From positions 581 to 11,831 of the forward strand of contig DAEF01000005.1 of assembly GCA_002495225.1 (NCBI GenBank): a stretch of 11,251 nucleotides of DNA. The letters are read 5' to 3'. Shown one piece after another: positions 1 through 6,677 of the stretch (within the stretch, counting starts at the first letter, position 1; each line of letters begins with the position of its first letter). The translations under genes were made by a program, and so were the position numbers. The notes under the pieces were generated by a model, which did no database searches, was not told the origin of the DNA, and worked only from the letters and a program-made list of their open reading frames with translations. The stretch comes from Methanoregulaceae archaeon UBA288. Its GTDB lineage: Archaea; Halobacteriota; Methanomicrobia; Methanomicrobiales; Methanospirillaceae.

Positions 1-1
1 C

Positions 2-538
2 TGGATAGAGAGCGGCGGCGAGCTGCGGGATGTCATAAAATCGCATCACAATGTCGGCGCGCTTCCGGAAAAAATGGACATGAAGCTGGTGGAACCGCTG
101 CGCGACCTCTACAAGGACGAGGTCCGCGAGGTCGCGGGCGCGCTCGGTCTCCCGAAAGAGATCCAGCACCGGATGCCGTTCCCCGGTCCGGGGCTCGCCG
201 TGCGGGTGATCGGCGAGGTCACGCCCGAGAGGATCGCAGTCGTCCGCGAGGCGAACGCGATCGTCGAGGAGGAGCTCGTCGAGGCGTTCGCGCCCTGGCA
301 GTGCCTCGCGGCCCTCGTCGGGCTCGGCACGGGGGTCAAGGGCGACGTCCGGCTCCACGGCTGGATCGTCTCGGTCCGGGCCGTGAACTCGCGCGACGGC
401 ATGACGGCCGACCCGCTCGAGCTCCCGTTCGAGACCCTCGCCCGGATCGCCGCGCGCTGCACGGCCGAGATCCCGGGGGTGGCGAGGGTCGTGTACGACA
501 TCACCCCCAAGCCGCCGGCGACGATCGAATACGAATAA
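2..538 (+). CDS. guaAB: GMP synthase subunit B (ATP-pyrophosphatase), 3' part only
   Basis: This is the C-terminal 178 residues of the ATP-PPase/dimerisation subunit of archaeal GMP synthase, which adenylates XMP and uses ammonia from the separate glutaminase subunit to make GMP in purine synthesis. The reading frame is open from base 2, so the gene begins before the window. The first visible residues, WIESGGELRDVIKSHHNVG then LPEKM, match the conserved end of the PPase domain, and KLVEPLRDLYKDEVR starts the dimerisation domain. The PFPGPGLAVRVIGE segment and the C-terminal KPPATIEYE are hallmarks of GuaA and contribute to XMP binding in the family. The stop is TAA. The next gene starts 16 bases later on the same strand, so the two are probably cotranscribed. 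The glutaminase subunit is not in the window. Identity is very secure; only the N-terminal P-loop is missing from view. Confidence 0.96.
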   Translation, partial: WIESGGELRDVIKSHHNVGALPEKMDMKLVEPLRDLYKDEVREVAGALGLPKEIQHRMPFPGPGLAVRVIGEVTPERIAVVREANAIVEEELVEAFAPWQCLAALVGLGTGVKGDVRLHGWIVSVRAVNSRDGMTADPLELPFETLARIAARCTAEIPGVARVVYDITPKPPATIEYE

Positions 539-554
539 CCACAGGACATCACAC

Positions 555-1682
555 ATGACAGAGACGGACTACCGCGCGCTCGACGCGCGGTACTACATGC
601 CGGCGTTCGGCCGCGAGCGGATGCTCGTCAAGGGCCGCGGCGCCCGCGTCTGGGACGACCAGGGGAACGAGTTCATCGACTGCGTGGCGGGGATCGCCGT
701 CTGCTCGACGGGCCACTGCCACCCGCACGTGGTGGAGGCCATCTGCCGGCAGGCGCGCGAGCTGATCCACATCTCGAACCTCTACTACGTGCCGGGCCAG
801 GCCGAGCTTGCGAAGAGGGTCGTGGAGTTCACGGGGATGCACAAGGCCTTCTTCTCGAACTCGGGGGCCGAGGCGAACGAGGGGGCGATCAAGCTCGCGC
901 GGATCGCGACCGGGCGCCGCACCTTCGTCGCGTTCGAGCACTGCTTCCACGGCCGGACCATGGGCTCGCTCGCGGTGACGCACAAGCCCGCGATCCGCGA
1001 ACCGTTCGAGCCGCTCGAGCCGGGCTGCGCCTTCGTCCCGTACGGCGACCTCGAGGCCCTCAAATCCGCGGTGACCAGGGAGACGGCCGGCGTCTTCGTC
1101 GAGGCGATCCAGGGCGAGGCCGGCGTGATCTGCCCGCCCGACGACTTCTTCCGAGGAGTCCGCGACCTCTGCGACGACACGGGCGCCCTGATGATCGCGG
1201 ACGAGGTCCAGACGGGGATGGGCCGCACGGGCAAGTGGCTGGGGATCCAGCATACCGGGGTCGAGCCCGACGTGGTCACGCTCGCGAAGGGGATCGGCTC
1301 GGGCTTCCCCATGGGCGCGCTCGCGGCCCGCGAGGGGCTCGAGTTCGGCCGGAGCCAGCACGGCTCGACCTTCGCGGGCGGCCCGCTCGCCTGCGCGGCG
1401 GCCAACGCGACCATCGACGTGCTCGAGGAGGCCCTGCCGTCGGTGGCGGGAAAGGGCGAGCGGTTCCGCGCCGCGCTCGCGGCGCACGATCCGCGCGTCC
1501 GCGGGCTGATGATGGGGATCACGGTCGGCGACGCCTGCGCCGGGATCGCGGCCGCCTGCGCCGAGAACGGCGTCCTGGTCAACTGCGCCGCGGACGGCAA
1601 CCTGCGGCTCGTGCCCCCGCTCGTGATCGAGAACGACGATATCGACCGGGTCTGCGCGGTCCTGCATGCGGCCATCGGTTAG
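555..1682 (+). CDS. argD: Acetylornithine aminotransferase (class III PLP transaminase)
   Basis: This 375-residue enzyme is of normal length for ArgD, which converts N-acetylglutamate semialdehyde to N-acetylornithine with glutamate as amino donor, using PLP in the cytoplasm (arginine synthesis). Visible motifs are GHCHPHVVEAI (53-63), SNSGAEANE (101-109, phosphate binding), EAIQGEAG (183-190), the PLP-nitrogen aspartate D216 in IADEVQTGMGRTG, the Schiff-base lysine K245 in TLAKGIGSGFP, HGSTFAGGPLAC with T272, and RLVPPL at 351-356. The ATG is preceded by AGGA at 542-545, nine bases away, a modest ribosome-binding site. It follows the GMP synthase gene by 16 bases and overlaps hisC by 17. Class III transaminases share these motifs, so acetyl-lysine or succinylornithine activity cannot be excluded from sequence. 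The family is certain and the arginine role likely. Confidence 0.92.
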   Translation: MTETDYRALDARYYMPAFGRERMLVKGRGARVWDDQGNEFIDCVAGIAVCSTGHCHPHVVEAICRQARELIHISNLYYVPGQAELAKRVVEFTGMHKAFFSNSGAEANEGAIKLARIATGRRTFVAFEHCFHGRTMGSLAVTHKPAIREPFEPLEPGCAFVPYGDLEALKSAVTRETAGVFVEAIQGEAGVICPPDDFFRGVRDLCDDTGALMIADEVQTGMGRTGKWLGIQHTGVEPDVVTLAKGIGSGFPMGALAAREGLEFGRSQHGSTFAGGPLACAAANATIDVLEEALPSVAGKGERFRAALAAHDPRVRGLMMGITVGDACAGIAAACAENGVLVNCAADGNLRLVPPLVIENDDIDRVCAVLHAAIG

Positions 1683-2736
1683 GCCGTACCTCGCGGGCCC
1701 GGGCTACGTCTACGCCGAGCGGCCCGAGGCGATCGCGGCCCGGTACGGCTTCGACCGCGTGGCCCGGCTCGGCTCGAACGAGAACCCGTTCGGCCCGTCG
1801 CCGCGGGCGCTCGAAGCAGCCTCCGCCGCGCTCGCGGACGCGCACCGCTACCCCGAGGAGTCGATGTCCGGGCTCCGCGCCGCGCTCGCGGCCCGGTACG
1901 GCGACCGTGCCTACGCGGTCGGGAACGGCATGGACGGGATCATCGAGACCCTCCTCCGCGTCTTCTGCGAGGCCGGCGACCGGGTGACGGTCTCGACCCC
2001 GACCTTCTCGTTCTACGGGATCGCGGCCCGGGCCCAGGGGGCCGGCGTCGCGACCGTGCCGCGCAGCGCGGACTTCGCGGTCGACGTCGAGGCGTTCGCC
2101 GCCGCCTCCCGCGGCGCGAAGATCGCGTTCCTCTGCACGCCGAACAACCCGACCGGGACGGCGACCCCCGTCGAGGACGTGCGGGCGATCGCCGAGTCCA
2201 TCGGCGACTGCCTCCTCTTCCTGGACAACGCCTACGTCGACTTCTCGGACCGTGACTACCGGCCTCTCCTCGACGCCTGCGAGAACCTGGTGATCGGCCG
2301 GACCTTCTCCAAGCTCTACGGCCTCGCCGGCTTCCGCGTCGGGTACGCGATGCTCCCCGACTGGCTTTTTCCCGCCTACACCCGCGCCGCGACCCCGTTC
2401 TCCGGCGTCTCGTCCGTCTCCGCAGCAGCCGCCGCCGCCGCGCTCGAGGACGACGCGCACGTGGAGCGGACGCGGTCGCACGTGGTCGCCTGGCGCGAGC
2501 GGCTCGCGGCCGAGTGCCCGTTTTCGAGCGCGCCGTCCGAGGCGAACTTTTTGATGATCGACGTCGCGCCCCGCGCCTCGGACGAGGCCGTGGGCGCCCT
2601 CGCCCGCGCCGGGGTGCTGGTCCGCTCGTGCCGCTCCTTTCCCGACCTCGCCGACCACTACCTCCGCGTCTCGGTCGGCGCCGACTGGGAGAACGAGAGG
2701 TTCTTATCCGCGGTGCGTTCACTATCATCAGCATGA
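1666..2736 (+). CDS. hisC: Histidinol-phosphate aminotransferase
   Basis: This 356-residue fold-type I PLP enzyme should convert imidazole-acetol phosphate and glutamate to histidinol phosphate (histidine synthesis). It shows LGSNENPFGPSP (35-46), the RYPEES segment (61-66), PNNPTG (159-164), D187 in the FLDNAYVDF motif (PLP ring nitrogen), Schiff-base lysine K216 in GRTFSKLYGLAGFRVGY, and the substrate-carboxylate arginine R334 in YLRVSVG. The usual DEAY is DNAY here; the essential Asp is kept. The ATG lies 17 bases inside argD and has no clear Shine-Dalgarno sequence. No other start is available before residue 67, so translation probably depends on coupling to argD. It ends in an ATGA overlap with the kinase gene. 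Aromatic or CobD-like transaminases are distant alternatives, but the motif set fits HisC best. Confidence 0.92.
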   Translation: MRPSVRPYLAGPGYVYAERPEAIAARYGFDRVARLGSNENPFGPSPRALEAASAALADAHRYPEESMSGLRAALAARYGDRAYAVGNGMDGIIETLLRVFCEAGDRVTVSTPTFSFYGIAARAQGAGVATVPRSADFAVDVEAFAAASRGAKIAFLCTPNNPTGTATPVEDVRAIAESIGDCLLFLDNAYVDFSDRDYRPLLDACENLVIGRTFSKLYGLAGFRVGYAMLPDWLFPAYTRAATPFSGVSSVSAAAAAAALEDDAHVERTRSHVVAWRERLAAECPFSSAPSEANFLMIDVAPRASDEAVGALARAGVLVRSCRSFPDLADHYLRVSVGADWENERFLSAVRSLSSA

Positions 2737-3239
2737 TGGTCGGGATCGCCGGGACGCCGGGCACGGGCAAGACCTCGGTCGGAGACGTCCTCGCCGGGAG
2801 AGGGCACCGGGTCGTCCGGGTCGCCGAGACGATCGGGCCGTTCGTCATCGCCGAGGAGGACGGGGTCCGCGAGGTCGACCAGGAGGCCTGGGCCGCCGCG
2901 TTTTCGCCGTTTGACGGCTACGTCGAGGGCGGGCTCTCCCACTTCCTCGCCTGCGACCGCCTGGTGATCCTCCGCTGCCGCCCCGACGTGCTCCGGCGCC
3001 GGCTCGAGGCGCGGGAGTACCCGCCGGCGAAGGTCGACGAGAACGTCGAGGCCGAGGCGCTCGACGTGGTCCTCTGCGAGGCGTTCGAGCTCCACCCGCC
3101 CGAGCACCTCCTCGAGATCGAGACGACCGCGCGGTCCGCCGAGGAGACGGCCGACCTGGTCGAGGCGTTCGCCGCGGGCCGGCTCGCCCCCTCGCACGGC
3201 ACCCTCGACTTCTCCGGATACCTCGAGGGGGGCCCGTGA
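2733..3239 (+). CDS. AK6/Fap7-type adenylate kinase (P-loop NMP kinase)
   Basis: This 168-residue protein belongs to the archaeal adenylate kinase family related to eukaryotic AK6/Fap7. It carries the P-loop GTPGTGKT (7-14) at the extreme N terminus, a short FDGYVEGGLSH region, the strand CDRLVILRC (74-82), and the family-typical stretch from the RRRLEAREYPPAKVDEN basic helix into NVEAEALDVVLCEA (104-117). Family members phosphorylate AMP and, as Fap7, act with ribosomal protein uS11 in small-subunit maturation; that second role is inferred here. The start is ATG at 2733, overlapping the hisC stop (ATGA); a second ATG at 2736 is equally possible and would remove one residue. No Shine-Dalgarno sequence is apparent, so it is probably coupled to hisC. 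The C-terminal 20 residues are variable. It ends in a GTGA overlap with the next gene. Confidence 0.9.
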   Translation: MMVGIAGTPGTGKTSVGDVLAGRGHRVVRVAETIGPFVIAEEDGVREVDQEAWAAAFSPFDGYVEGGLSHFLACDRLVILRCRPDVLRRRLEAREYPPAKVDENVEAEALDVVLCEAFELHPPEHLLEIETTARSAEETADLVEAFAAGRLAPSHGTLDFSGYLEGGP

Positions 3240-3832
3240 CCCTCGACGCCTACCGGCCGCAGGTCGCGGGCGTGCTCGACCTGCTGGTCCGGGGCGCCAT
3301 GCGGCTCCGCATCACGCCGAACTTCCTCTCCGTCCTCTCGTTCTTTCTTGCCCTCGCGGGCGGGCTTTTGTACGCGGCCGGATCGGTCCTCGGCGGCCTT
3401 CTCTGCGTCGCCGCGAACGCGGTCTGCGACTCGGTCGACGGCGCCCTGGCGCGGGCCATGAACCAGCAGGGGCCGAAGGGCGACTTCCTCGACCACGCGA
3501 TCGACCGGTACGCGGACATCTTCATCATCACGGGGATCTTCGCGGGCGGCTTTGCGTCCTGGCAGATCGGGGTCTTCGCGCTCACGGGCGTGCTGATGGC
3601 CTCGTACCTCGGCACGCAGGCCCAGGCCGTCGGCGTGGGCCGGTACTACGGCGGGCTCCTCGGTCGCGCGGACCGGCTCGTGCTCCTGATGGCGGCCTCC
3701 CTGCTCGACCTCGCCGTGGGCGTGCCCGTCCAGGGGATGATGTTCCTCGGGTGGGTCCTCGTCCTCTTCGGCCTGCTCGGCCACTTCACGGCCCTCCAGC
3801 GCTTCTTCTGGGTCTGGCGCCGGATGGGGTGA
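3236..3832 (+). CDS. CDP-alcohol phosphatidyltransferase (archaetidylinositol phosphate synthase-like)
   Basis: This 198-residue integral membrane enzyme carries the complete CDP-alcohol phosphotransferase signature: D65, D68, G69, A72, R73, G82, D86 and D90 (CDSVDGALAR then KGDFLDHAID). The four aspartates bind two metal ions and catalyse displacement of CMP from a CDP-lipid. About six hydrophobic helices are visible (roughly 30-48, 49-62, 93-108, 110-127, 146-162, 166-184), with TPNFLSVLSF leading into the first. In archaea the family includes enzymes making archaetidylinositol phosphate, archaetidylserine and archaetidylglycerol phosphate. Size and the TPNFLS start suggest the inositol-phosphate type, but the head group is not proven. 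The start is GTG at 3236, overlapping the kinase stop; GAGGGGGG at 3225-3232 is a good ribosome-binding site. It is the last gene of the plus-strand operon. Confidence 0.9.
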   Translation: MTLDAYRPQVAGVLDLLVRGAMRLRITPNFLSVLSFFLALAGGLLYAAGSVLGGLLCVAANAVCDSVDGALARAMNQQGPKGDFLDHAIDRYADIFIITGIFAGGFASWQIGVFALTGVLMASYLGTQAQAVGVGRYYGGLLGRADRLVLLMAASLLDLAVGVPVQGMMFLGWVLVLFGLLGHFTALQRFFWVWRRMG

Positions 3833-3838
3833 TGCGGC

Positions 3839-3858
3839 GGGGCGGCGTCCCCCGCCCC
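3839..3858 (+). terminator. GC hairpin after the lipid-synthase gene (possible 3' structure)
   Basis: GGGGCGG at 3839-3845 can pair with CCGCCCC at 3852-3858 across a six-base loop, starting seven bases after the stop codon. No T-run follows, so it is not a bacterial-type terminator. It may be a 3' end stabiliser or chance in GC-rich sequence. The rest of the 98-base convergent intergenic region shows nothing else on the plus strand. Confidence 0.3.
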
Positions 3859-3909
3859 CCGGCGCGTCCGCTCCTGGAGACCGTTACCGAAAGAGGCGGC
3901 GTCGGGTGG

Positions 3910-3914
3910 AAAAA
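3910..3914 (-). terminator. T-tract downstream of the NHL-repeat gene
   Basis: Read on the minus strand, CTCTCTTTTTCC begins shortly after the stop of the NHL-repeat gene, with the T5 run 16-20 bases past the stop codon. Archaeal RNA polymerase terminates at short U-tracts without needing a hairpin. This is the only T-run in the convergent gap, so it is a plausible termination site, though five Ts is short. Confidence 0.4.
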
Positions 3915-3930
3915 GAGAGTCGGGCCGCGC

Positions 3931-5160
3931 TCATCCCGAGCGGCGGCGGACGGCCAGGAGGCCGGCGGCGGCGAGCGCCGCGAGCAGGCCGCCCACCGGC
4001 GCGGGCAGGGAGGGCGGCGGCGTCGCCGTCGCGTAGGGCGTGATGTTGGCGGGCGGGACCGTCACAGAGGGTTCTGGCGTGGCGACCGTCGCCGTCGCGT
4101 TCGGGGCCGTGATGTTCACAAAGCAGGTCCCGTCCGCGCAGGTCTCGTTCCCGCTCCAGCTCCCGTTCACAGGGAGGGTCGCGTTCGCGCTGCCGGGCTC
4201 CGTGGCGTTCGCCACGGTCGTGGTGTTCGCGGCGATCGGCGCCGCTCCCTCGCGGAAGAGCTGGACGCCGTGACTCGCGAGGTCCGGGACGTAGACCGTC
4301 CCCTGCGGGTCGACCCAGACGGCGAACGGCCCCTGCTCGAAGAGCCCGTCGCCCGTGCCCCGGGCCCCGAAGGCCTCGAGGAACGCGCCGTCCGGGCCGA
4401 ACTTCACGATCCGGCCGTTGCCCGAGTCGGCCACGTAGACATTGTCCATGGCGTCCACGGCGAGCCCCTCCGCGCGTTCGAACTGGCCGTCGCCCGAGCC
4501 CTTCTCGCCGAAACGGAGGACGAACGCGCCGTCGCGGCCGTACTTCGTGACCCGGTCGAGAGCCTCGTCCAGGACCAGGAGGTTGCCGCCGGAGTCGAGG
4601 GCGAGCCCCCGGGGCCGCTTCAGCCCCCCGTCGCCGTCGCCCTCGAAGCCGACCGTGTCCGTGACCGCGCCCTGGTCATCCACGACCAGGACCTCGGGCC
4701 GCTCCACGTCGGCCACGTACGCTTTGTCCTTCCTGAGCACGACCACGTCCACCGGGCTCGAGTATTCGTGCCCGCCCCAGGTCGCGATCACGTTGCAGCC
4801 CGTGGTGAAGACCTGGACCCGCCCGTTCCCCGTGTCGGCGACGTAGAGCCGGCCGTCGGCGTCGAGCGAGACGTCGGAGGGGTCGGTGAAGAGGAGCTGG
4901 CCCGTGCCCGGGGCTCCCCAGCGCCCGAGGTACGCCCCGGACGGGCTGTAGTACTGGACCTCGCAGTCCTCGCGGTCCACGATGTAGACCTGCCCCAGCG
5001 CGTTCCCGGTGATCCCGCCCGGCCGGACCAGGTAACCCTTGTCGTCGTCCGCGTAGGACCAGCGGCCGGCGTATCCGTAGGACGAGGCGGCCGCGGCTGG
5101 GAGGACCAGGAGCGTGCAGAGACAGAAGCAGAGACAGAGGTGGGTGAGCACGGAACGCAT
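3931..5160 (-). CDS. Secreted NHL-repeat beta-propeller with glycosylation-rich stalk and C-terminal anchor
   Basis: This is a 409-residue extracytoplasmic protein. Residues 1-25 form a Sec signal peptide (MRS, a Cys/Leu core, then PAAAA). Residues about 46-303 contain six NHL-type repeats, recognisable from G-x-VYIVDRED, GRLYVADTGNGRVQVF, KAYVADVERPEVLVV, GNLLVLDEALDRVTKYG, NVYVADSGNGRIVKFG and GTVYVPDLASHGVQLF, which predicts a six-bladed propeller. Residues 310-380 are a Thr/Asn/Pro-rich stalk with eight N-x-S/T sequons (N312, 318, 326, 332, 338, 349, 354, 372) and one close cysteine pair (C341, C346). The end is a hydrophobic helix (about 388-404) followed by RRR, a tripartite sorting-signal-like anchor without the usual PGF. 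I chose ATG at 5160; a TTG one codon upstream is possible. The ligand is unknown, and NHL domains mostly mediate protein or surface binding. Confidence 0.88.
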   Translation of the reverse strand: MRSVLTHLCLCFCLCTLLVLPAAAASSYGYAGRWSYADDDKGYLVRPGGITGNALGQVYIVDREDCEVQYYSPSGAYLGRWGAPGTGQLLFTDPSDVSLDADGRLYVADTGNGRVQVFTTGCNVIATWGGHEYSSPVDVVVLRKDKAYVADVERPEVLVVDDQGAVTDTVGFEGDGDGGLKRPRGLALDSGGNLLVLDEALDRVTKYGRDGAFVLRFGEKGSGDGQFERAEGLAVDAMDNVYVADSGNGRIVKFGPDGAFLEAFGARGTGDGLFEQGPFAVWVDPQGTVYVPDLASHGVQLFREGAAPIAANTTTVANATEPGSANATLPVNGSWSGNETCADGTCFVNITAPNATATVATPEPSVTVPPANITPYATATPPPSLPAPVGGLLAALAAAGLLAVRRRSG

Positions 5161-5184
5161 CAAACAGTTTCTACTACGTCAGAT

Positions 5185-5192
5185 GCTTATAG
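5185..5192 (-). promoter_or_regulatory. TATA box for the NHL-repeat gene
   Basis: On the minus strand this reads CTATAAGC, centred 28 bases upstream of the ATG at 5160. Archaeal TATA boxes sit about 26-27 bases before the transcription start, so transcription would begin at or within a few bases of the start codon. No Shine-Dalgarno sequence lies between, so a leaderless or near-leaderless mRNA is predicted. Confidence 0.55.
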
Positions 5193-5211
5193 GTTCTGGT
5201 GAGGGCTGCGG

Positions 5212-5240
5212 CGGGGTAGCCGGAAGCCCGGCTCTCCCCG
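5212..5240 (-). terminator. Strong hairpin between the flap endonuclease and NHL genes
   Basis: AGCCGG at 5218-5223 pairs perfectly with CCGGCT at 5228-5233 around a four-base loop. After a small internal loop, CGGGG at 5212-5216 pairs with CCCCG at 5236-5240, giving 11 base pairs in total. It begins 28 bases beyond the flap endonuclease stop on the minus strand and lies upstream of the NHL promoter. No T-run follows, so it may be a 3' end processing or stability element rather than a true terminator. Confidence 0.45.
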
Positions 5241-5256
5241 AACGGAGCGCGCGTGC

Positions 5257-5268
5257 GCCGGCGCCGGC
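5257..5268. repeat. Perfect 12-base GC palindrome abutting the flap endonuclease stop
   Basis: GCCGGCGCCGGC reads the same on both strands and ends exactly at the stop codon of the flap endonuclease gene (5269-5271). It could fold in the 3' UTR together with the larger hairpin just downstream. In DNA of this GC content a chance origin is possible. Confidence 0.5.
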
Positions 5269-6270
5269 TCAGAACCACTGGTCGAGTGTCTTCTGGCCGG
5301 CCGAGACCCCGATCCGCTCGAGGGCCGCGTTCACCCGCTCGGCCGAGAACGAGTACTCGTCGCAGAGCATGGCCCGGAGCCCCTCCGGGTCCGGCGAGCG
5401 CCAGTCGGGCCGGTAGCCGGTGGTCACGGGCGGCGCGAGGAAGAACGAGCGGATCGGGTCGGGGTCGAACCCGGGGATGCGCTCGGCCACGGTCTCCTCG
5501 AACCGCCCCTCGCGGACGATCTTCAGGGCCGTCTTCGGCCCGACCCCGCGGACGCCCGGGTTGAAGTCCGTGCCGACCAGGATCCCGACGTCGACCAGCT
5601 CCTCGCGCGTCAGCCCGAGTCCGTCCAGCACCTCCGCGAGCCGGATCCGCTCGGGCTCGACCACGATCGACCGGCCGTGGAGCCGCCGCCGGCCGCTGAT
5701 CGTGATGTTCCGGGCGAGGTCGGGCGCGCCGAAGAGGAGCGAGTCGTAGTCCTGGCTGACCGCGTACGCGACCGCGCCGTCCGCGGCCATCCGGGCGGCC
5801 TGGGCCTCGCCCTCGCTCGGGGCCGTCAGCCAGGGGACGCCGAGCAGGTCCAGAAGGCGCTGCGAGGAGGCGATCACGGCCGTGTCGATCCGGGTCGCGG
5901 CCCGCGCCTGTTTGTACGCCTCGGCCCCGTCCCCTGCCTCGACGGCGGCCGCGTACTGCCGGCCGGCCTCCTCGCGGACGCTCCGCCGGGCCTGGATCGT
6001 GGCCGCCTTCAGGTCGGGCGGGGCGCCGTCGAAGACGTAGACCGGCAACAGCCCGGCCGCGAGGAACTTCGTGGTCCGGAAGAAGAGGCCTGAGAGGTGG
6101 GAAGTGACCCTCCCCTCGGCGTCCACGAGCGGCGTCCCGTCCGCCTGCCGGATGATCGAGAGGAACTGGTAGAGCGCGTTGTGTGCGTCGATCGCGGCCG
6201 TGCCGGCGAGCTCGTTCCACCCGGCCGGGCGCTTGTACGGTGCGAGGATATCCCTGAGCGCGACCCCCAT
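5269..6270 (-). CDS. fen: Flap endonuclease 1 (FEN-1)
   Basis: This 333-residue structure-specific nuclease removes 5' flaps during Okazaki-fragment maturation and base-excision repair. Metal-binding acids visible are D28 (AAIDAHNALYQFL), D81 (PVYVFDGAPP), E153 and E155 (APSEGEAQAA), D174 and D176 (VSQDYDSLLFG), and D235 (VGTDFNPGVRGVGPKTAL, which also forms the helix-two-turn-helix). The protein ends in QKTLDQWF (326-333), a PCNA-interacting PIP box. The ATG at 6270 gives the conserved MGV N terminus, whose Gly2 lies near the active site in the family. A GTG three codons upstream is less likely because AGGTGA at 6276-6281 is correctly spaced only for the ATG. The two-helix membrane-protein gene lies 40 bases upstream on the same strand, so cotranscription is possible. 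Full length with no defect seen. Confidence 0.96.
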   Translation of the reverse strand: MGVALRDILAPYKRPAGWNELAGTAAIDAHNALYQFLSIIRQADGTPLVDAEGRVTSHLSGLFFRTTKFLAAGLLPVYVFDGAPPDLKAATIQARRSVREEAGRQYAAAVEAGDGAEAYKQARAATRIDTAVIASSQRLLDLLGVPWLTAPSEGEAQAARMAADGAVAYAVSQDYDSLLFGAPDLARNITISGRRRLHGRSIVVEPERIRLAEVLDGLGLTREELVDVGILVGTDFNPGVRGVGPKTALKIVREGRFEETVAERIPGFDPDPIRSFFLAPPVTTGYRPDWRSPDPEGLRAMLCDEYSFSAERVNAALERIGVSAGQKTLDQWF

Positions 6271-6275
6271 GGCGA

Positions 6276-6281
6276 TCACCT
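6276..6281 (-). promoter_or_regulatory. Ribosome-binding site deciding the FEN-1 start
   Basis: On the minus strand AGGTGA is followed by five bases and then ATG at 6270. A GTG at 6279 overlaps this site and cannot use it. The spacing supports the MGV start expected for FEN-1. Confidence 0.7.
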
Positions 6282-6295
6282 GTCGCGGCGCCAGC

Positions 6296-6303
6296 CTTTA
6301 AAC
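6296..6303 (-). promoter_or_regulatory. Possible TATA box for the FEN-1 gene
   Basis: On the minus strand this reads TTTAAAGG, centred about 29 bases before the ATG at 6270. If used, transcription would start inside or downstream of the AGGTGA ribosome-binding site. The alternative is readthrough from the two-helix gene 40 bases upstream, which would keep that site. Both routes could operate. Confidence 0.35.
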
Positions 6304-6310
6304 ATGGCGG

Positions 6311-6625
6311 CTACCGGTAGAGGCGGCGCTGGAAGTCCTGGATGATCGCGTCGATCTGCGTCACGGTCTCGTCGTACTTGGCGGCGAGCACCTCCTGCGT
6401 CTCGATCAGGTTGAGCCGAATCCCGCGCTCGCGGTCGACGAGCGTCCGGGAGAGGAGCGTGATCTTGGCGCCGAAGAGGAGAAAGAGCCCGCCGAGCGAG
6501 AGCATCATCAGGGTGGCCGAGACCGCGATCGTGATGTCCTGCCAGAGCCGAAGCACCAGTACCAGGGTCGAGACCACCAGGATGATCGTCAGCACGAACT
6601 CGGGCAGTGCGTCGCGCAGGTCCAT
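6311..6625 (-). CDS. Small two-helix membrane protein with C-terminal coiled coil, function unknown
   Basis: This 104-residue protein is not one I can assign to a named family. It begins with a short acidic lead (MDLRDALPEF), has two hydrophobic helices at about 9-28 and 31-54 (the second rich in Leu/Met with GGLFLLFG), and then a hydrophilic region (55-104) of heptad-like character rich in Asp, Glu, Gln and Arg (RTLVDRERGIRLNLIETQEV onward), likely a coiled coil. With two helices the N and C termini should lie on the same side, probably the cytoplasm. I chose ATG at 6625 because upstream codons in frame run into the divergent promoter and the neighbouring gene. No Shine-Dalgarno sequence is present. 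It is divergent from the presenilin-like protease gene and 40 bases upstream of the FEN-1 gene on the same strand. A partner, adaptor or substrate of the protease is possible but unproven. Confidence 0.75.
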   Translation of the reverse strand: MDLRDALPEFVLTIILVVSTLVLVLRLWQDITIAVSATLMMLSLGGLFLLFGAKITLLSRTLVDRERGIRLNLIETQEVLAAKYDETVTQIDAIIQDFQRRLYR

Positions 6626-6648
6626 GCTTTTAGATGATGAAGGTCCAG

Positions 6649-6656
6649 TAATTAAG
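6649..6656. promoter_or_regulatory. Shared A/T promoter core between divergent genes
   Basis: TAATTA at 6649-6654 (TAATTAAG on plus, CTTAATTA on minus) lies at the exact midpoint, 6651.5, between the ATGs at 6625 (minus) and 6678 (plus), 26.5 bases from each. That matches the archaeal TATA-to-start distance in both directions. On the plus strand an alternative box, CTTTTAGA near 6627-6634, would instead leave a short leader carrying the GGAGG site. Confidence 0.45.
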
Positions 6657-6669
6657 CTACCTGTTTGAT

Positions 6670-6674
6670 GGAGG
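6670..6674 (+). promoter_or_regulatory. Ribosome-binding site for the presenilin-like protease gene
   Basis: GGAGG lies three bases before the ATG at 6678, closer than usual. It supports a leadered transcript from the upstream alternative box, but would be lost if transcription begins at the ATG. Confidence 0.5.
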
Positions 6675-6677
6675 ACC

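Noticed and set aside
1..80. Less GC-rich codons (ATA, AAA, AAT, GAT) at the start of the window, suggesting a recombination or assembly junction
   Set aside because: The reading frame and GuaA motifs continue unbroken. About 25 codons is too short to distinguish from local variation.
549..1667. Long open frame (372 codons) on the minus strand opposite argD
   Set aside because: It is fully antisense to a gene with complete ArgD motifs. Its translation is Arg/Ala/Asp/Val-rich with no recognisable domain, typical of GC-rich shadow frames.
3751..5202. Long open frame (483 codons) on the plus strand opposite the NHL gene
   Set aside because: The low-complexity Arg/Gly/Val-rich translation has no domain, and the opposite strand encodes a coherent signal peptide, six NHL repeats and an anchor.
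5174..6220. Second minus-strand open frame overlapping fen in another frame
   Set aside because: The fen frame carries every FEN-1 catalytic residue and a PIP box; this one is Arg-rich without motifs.
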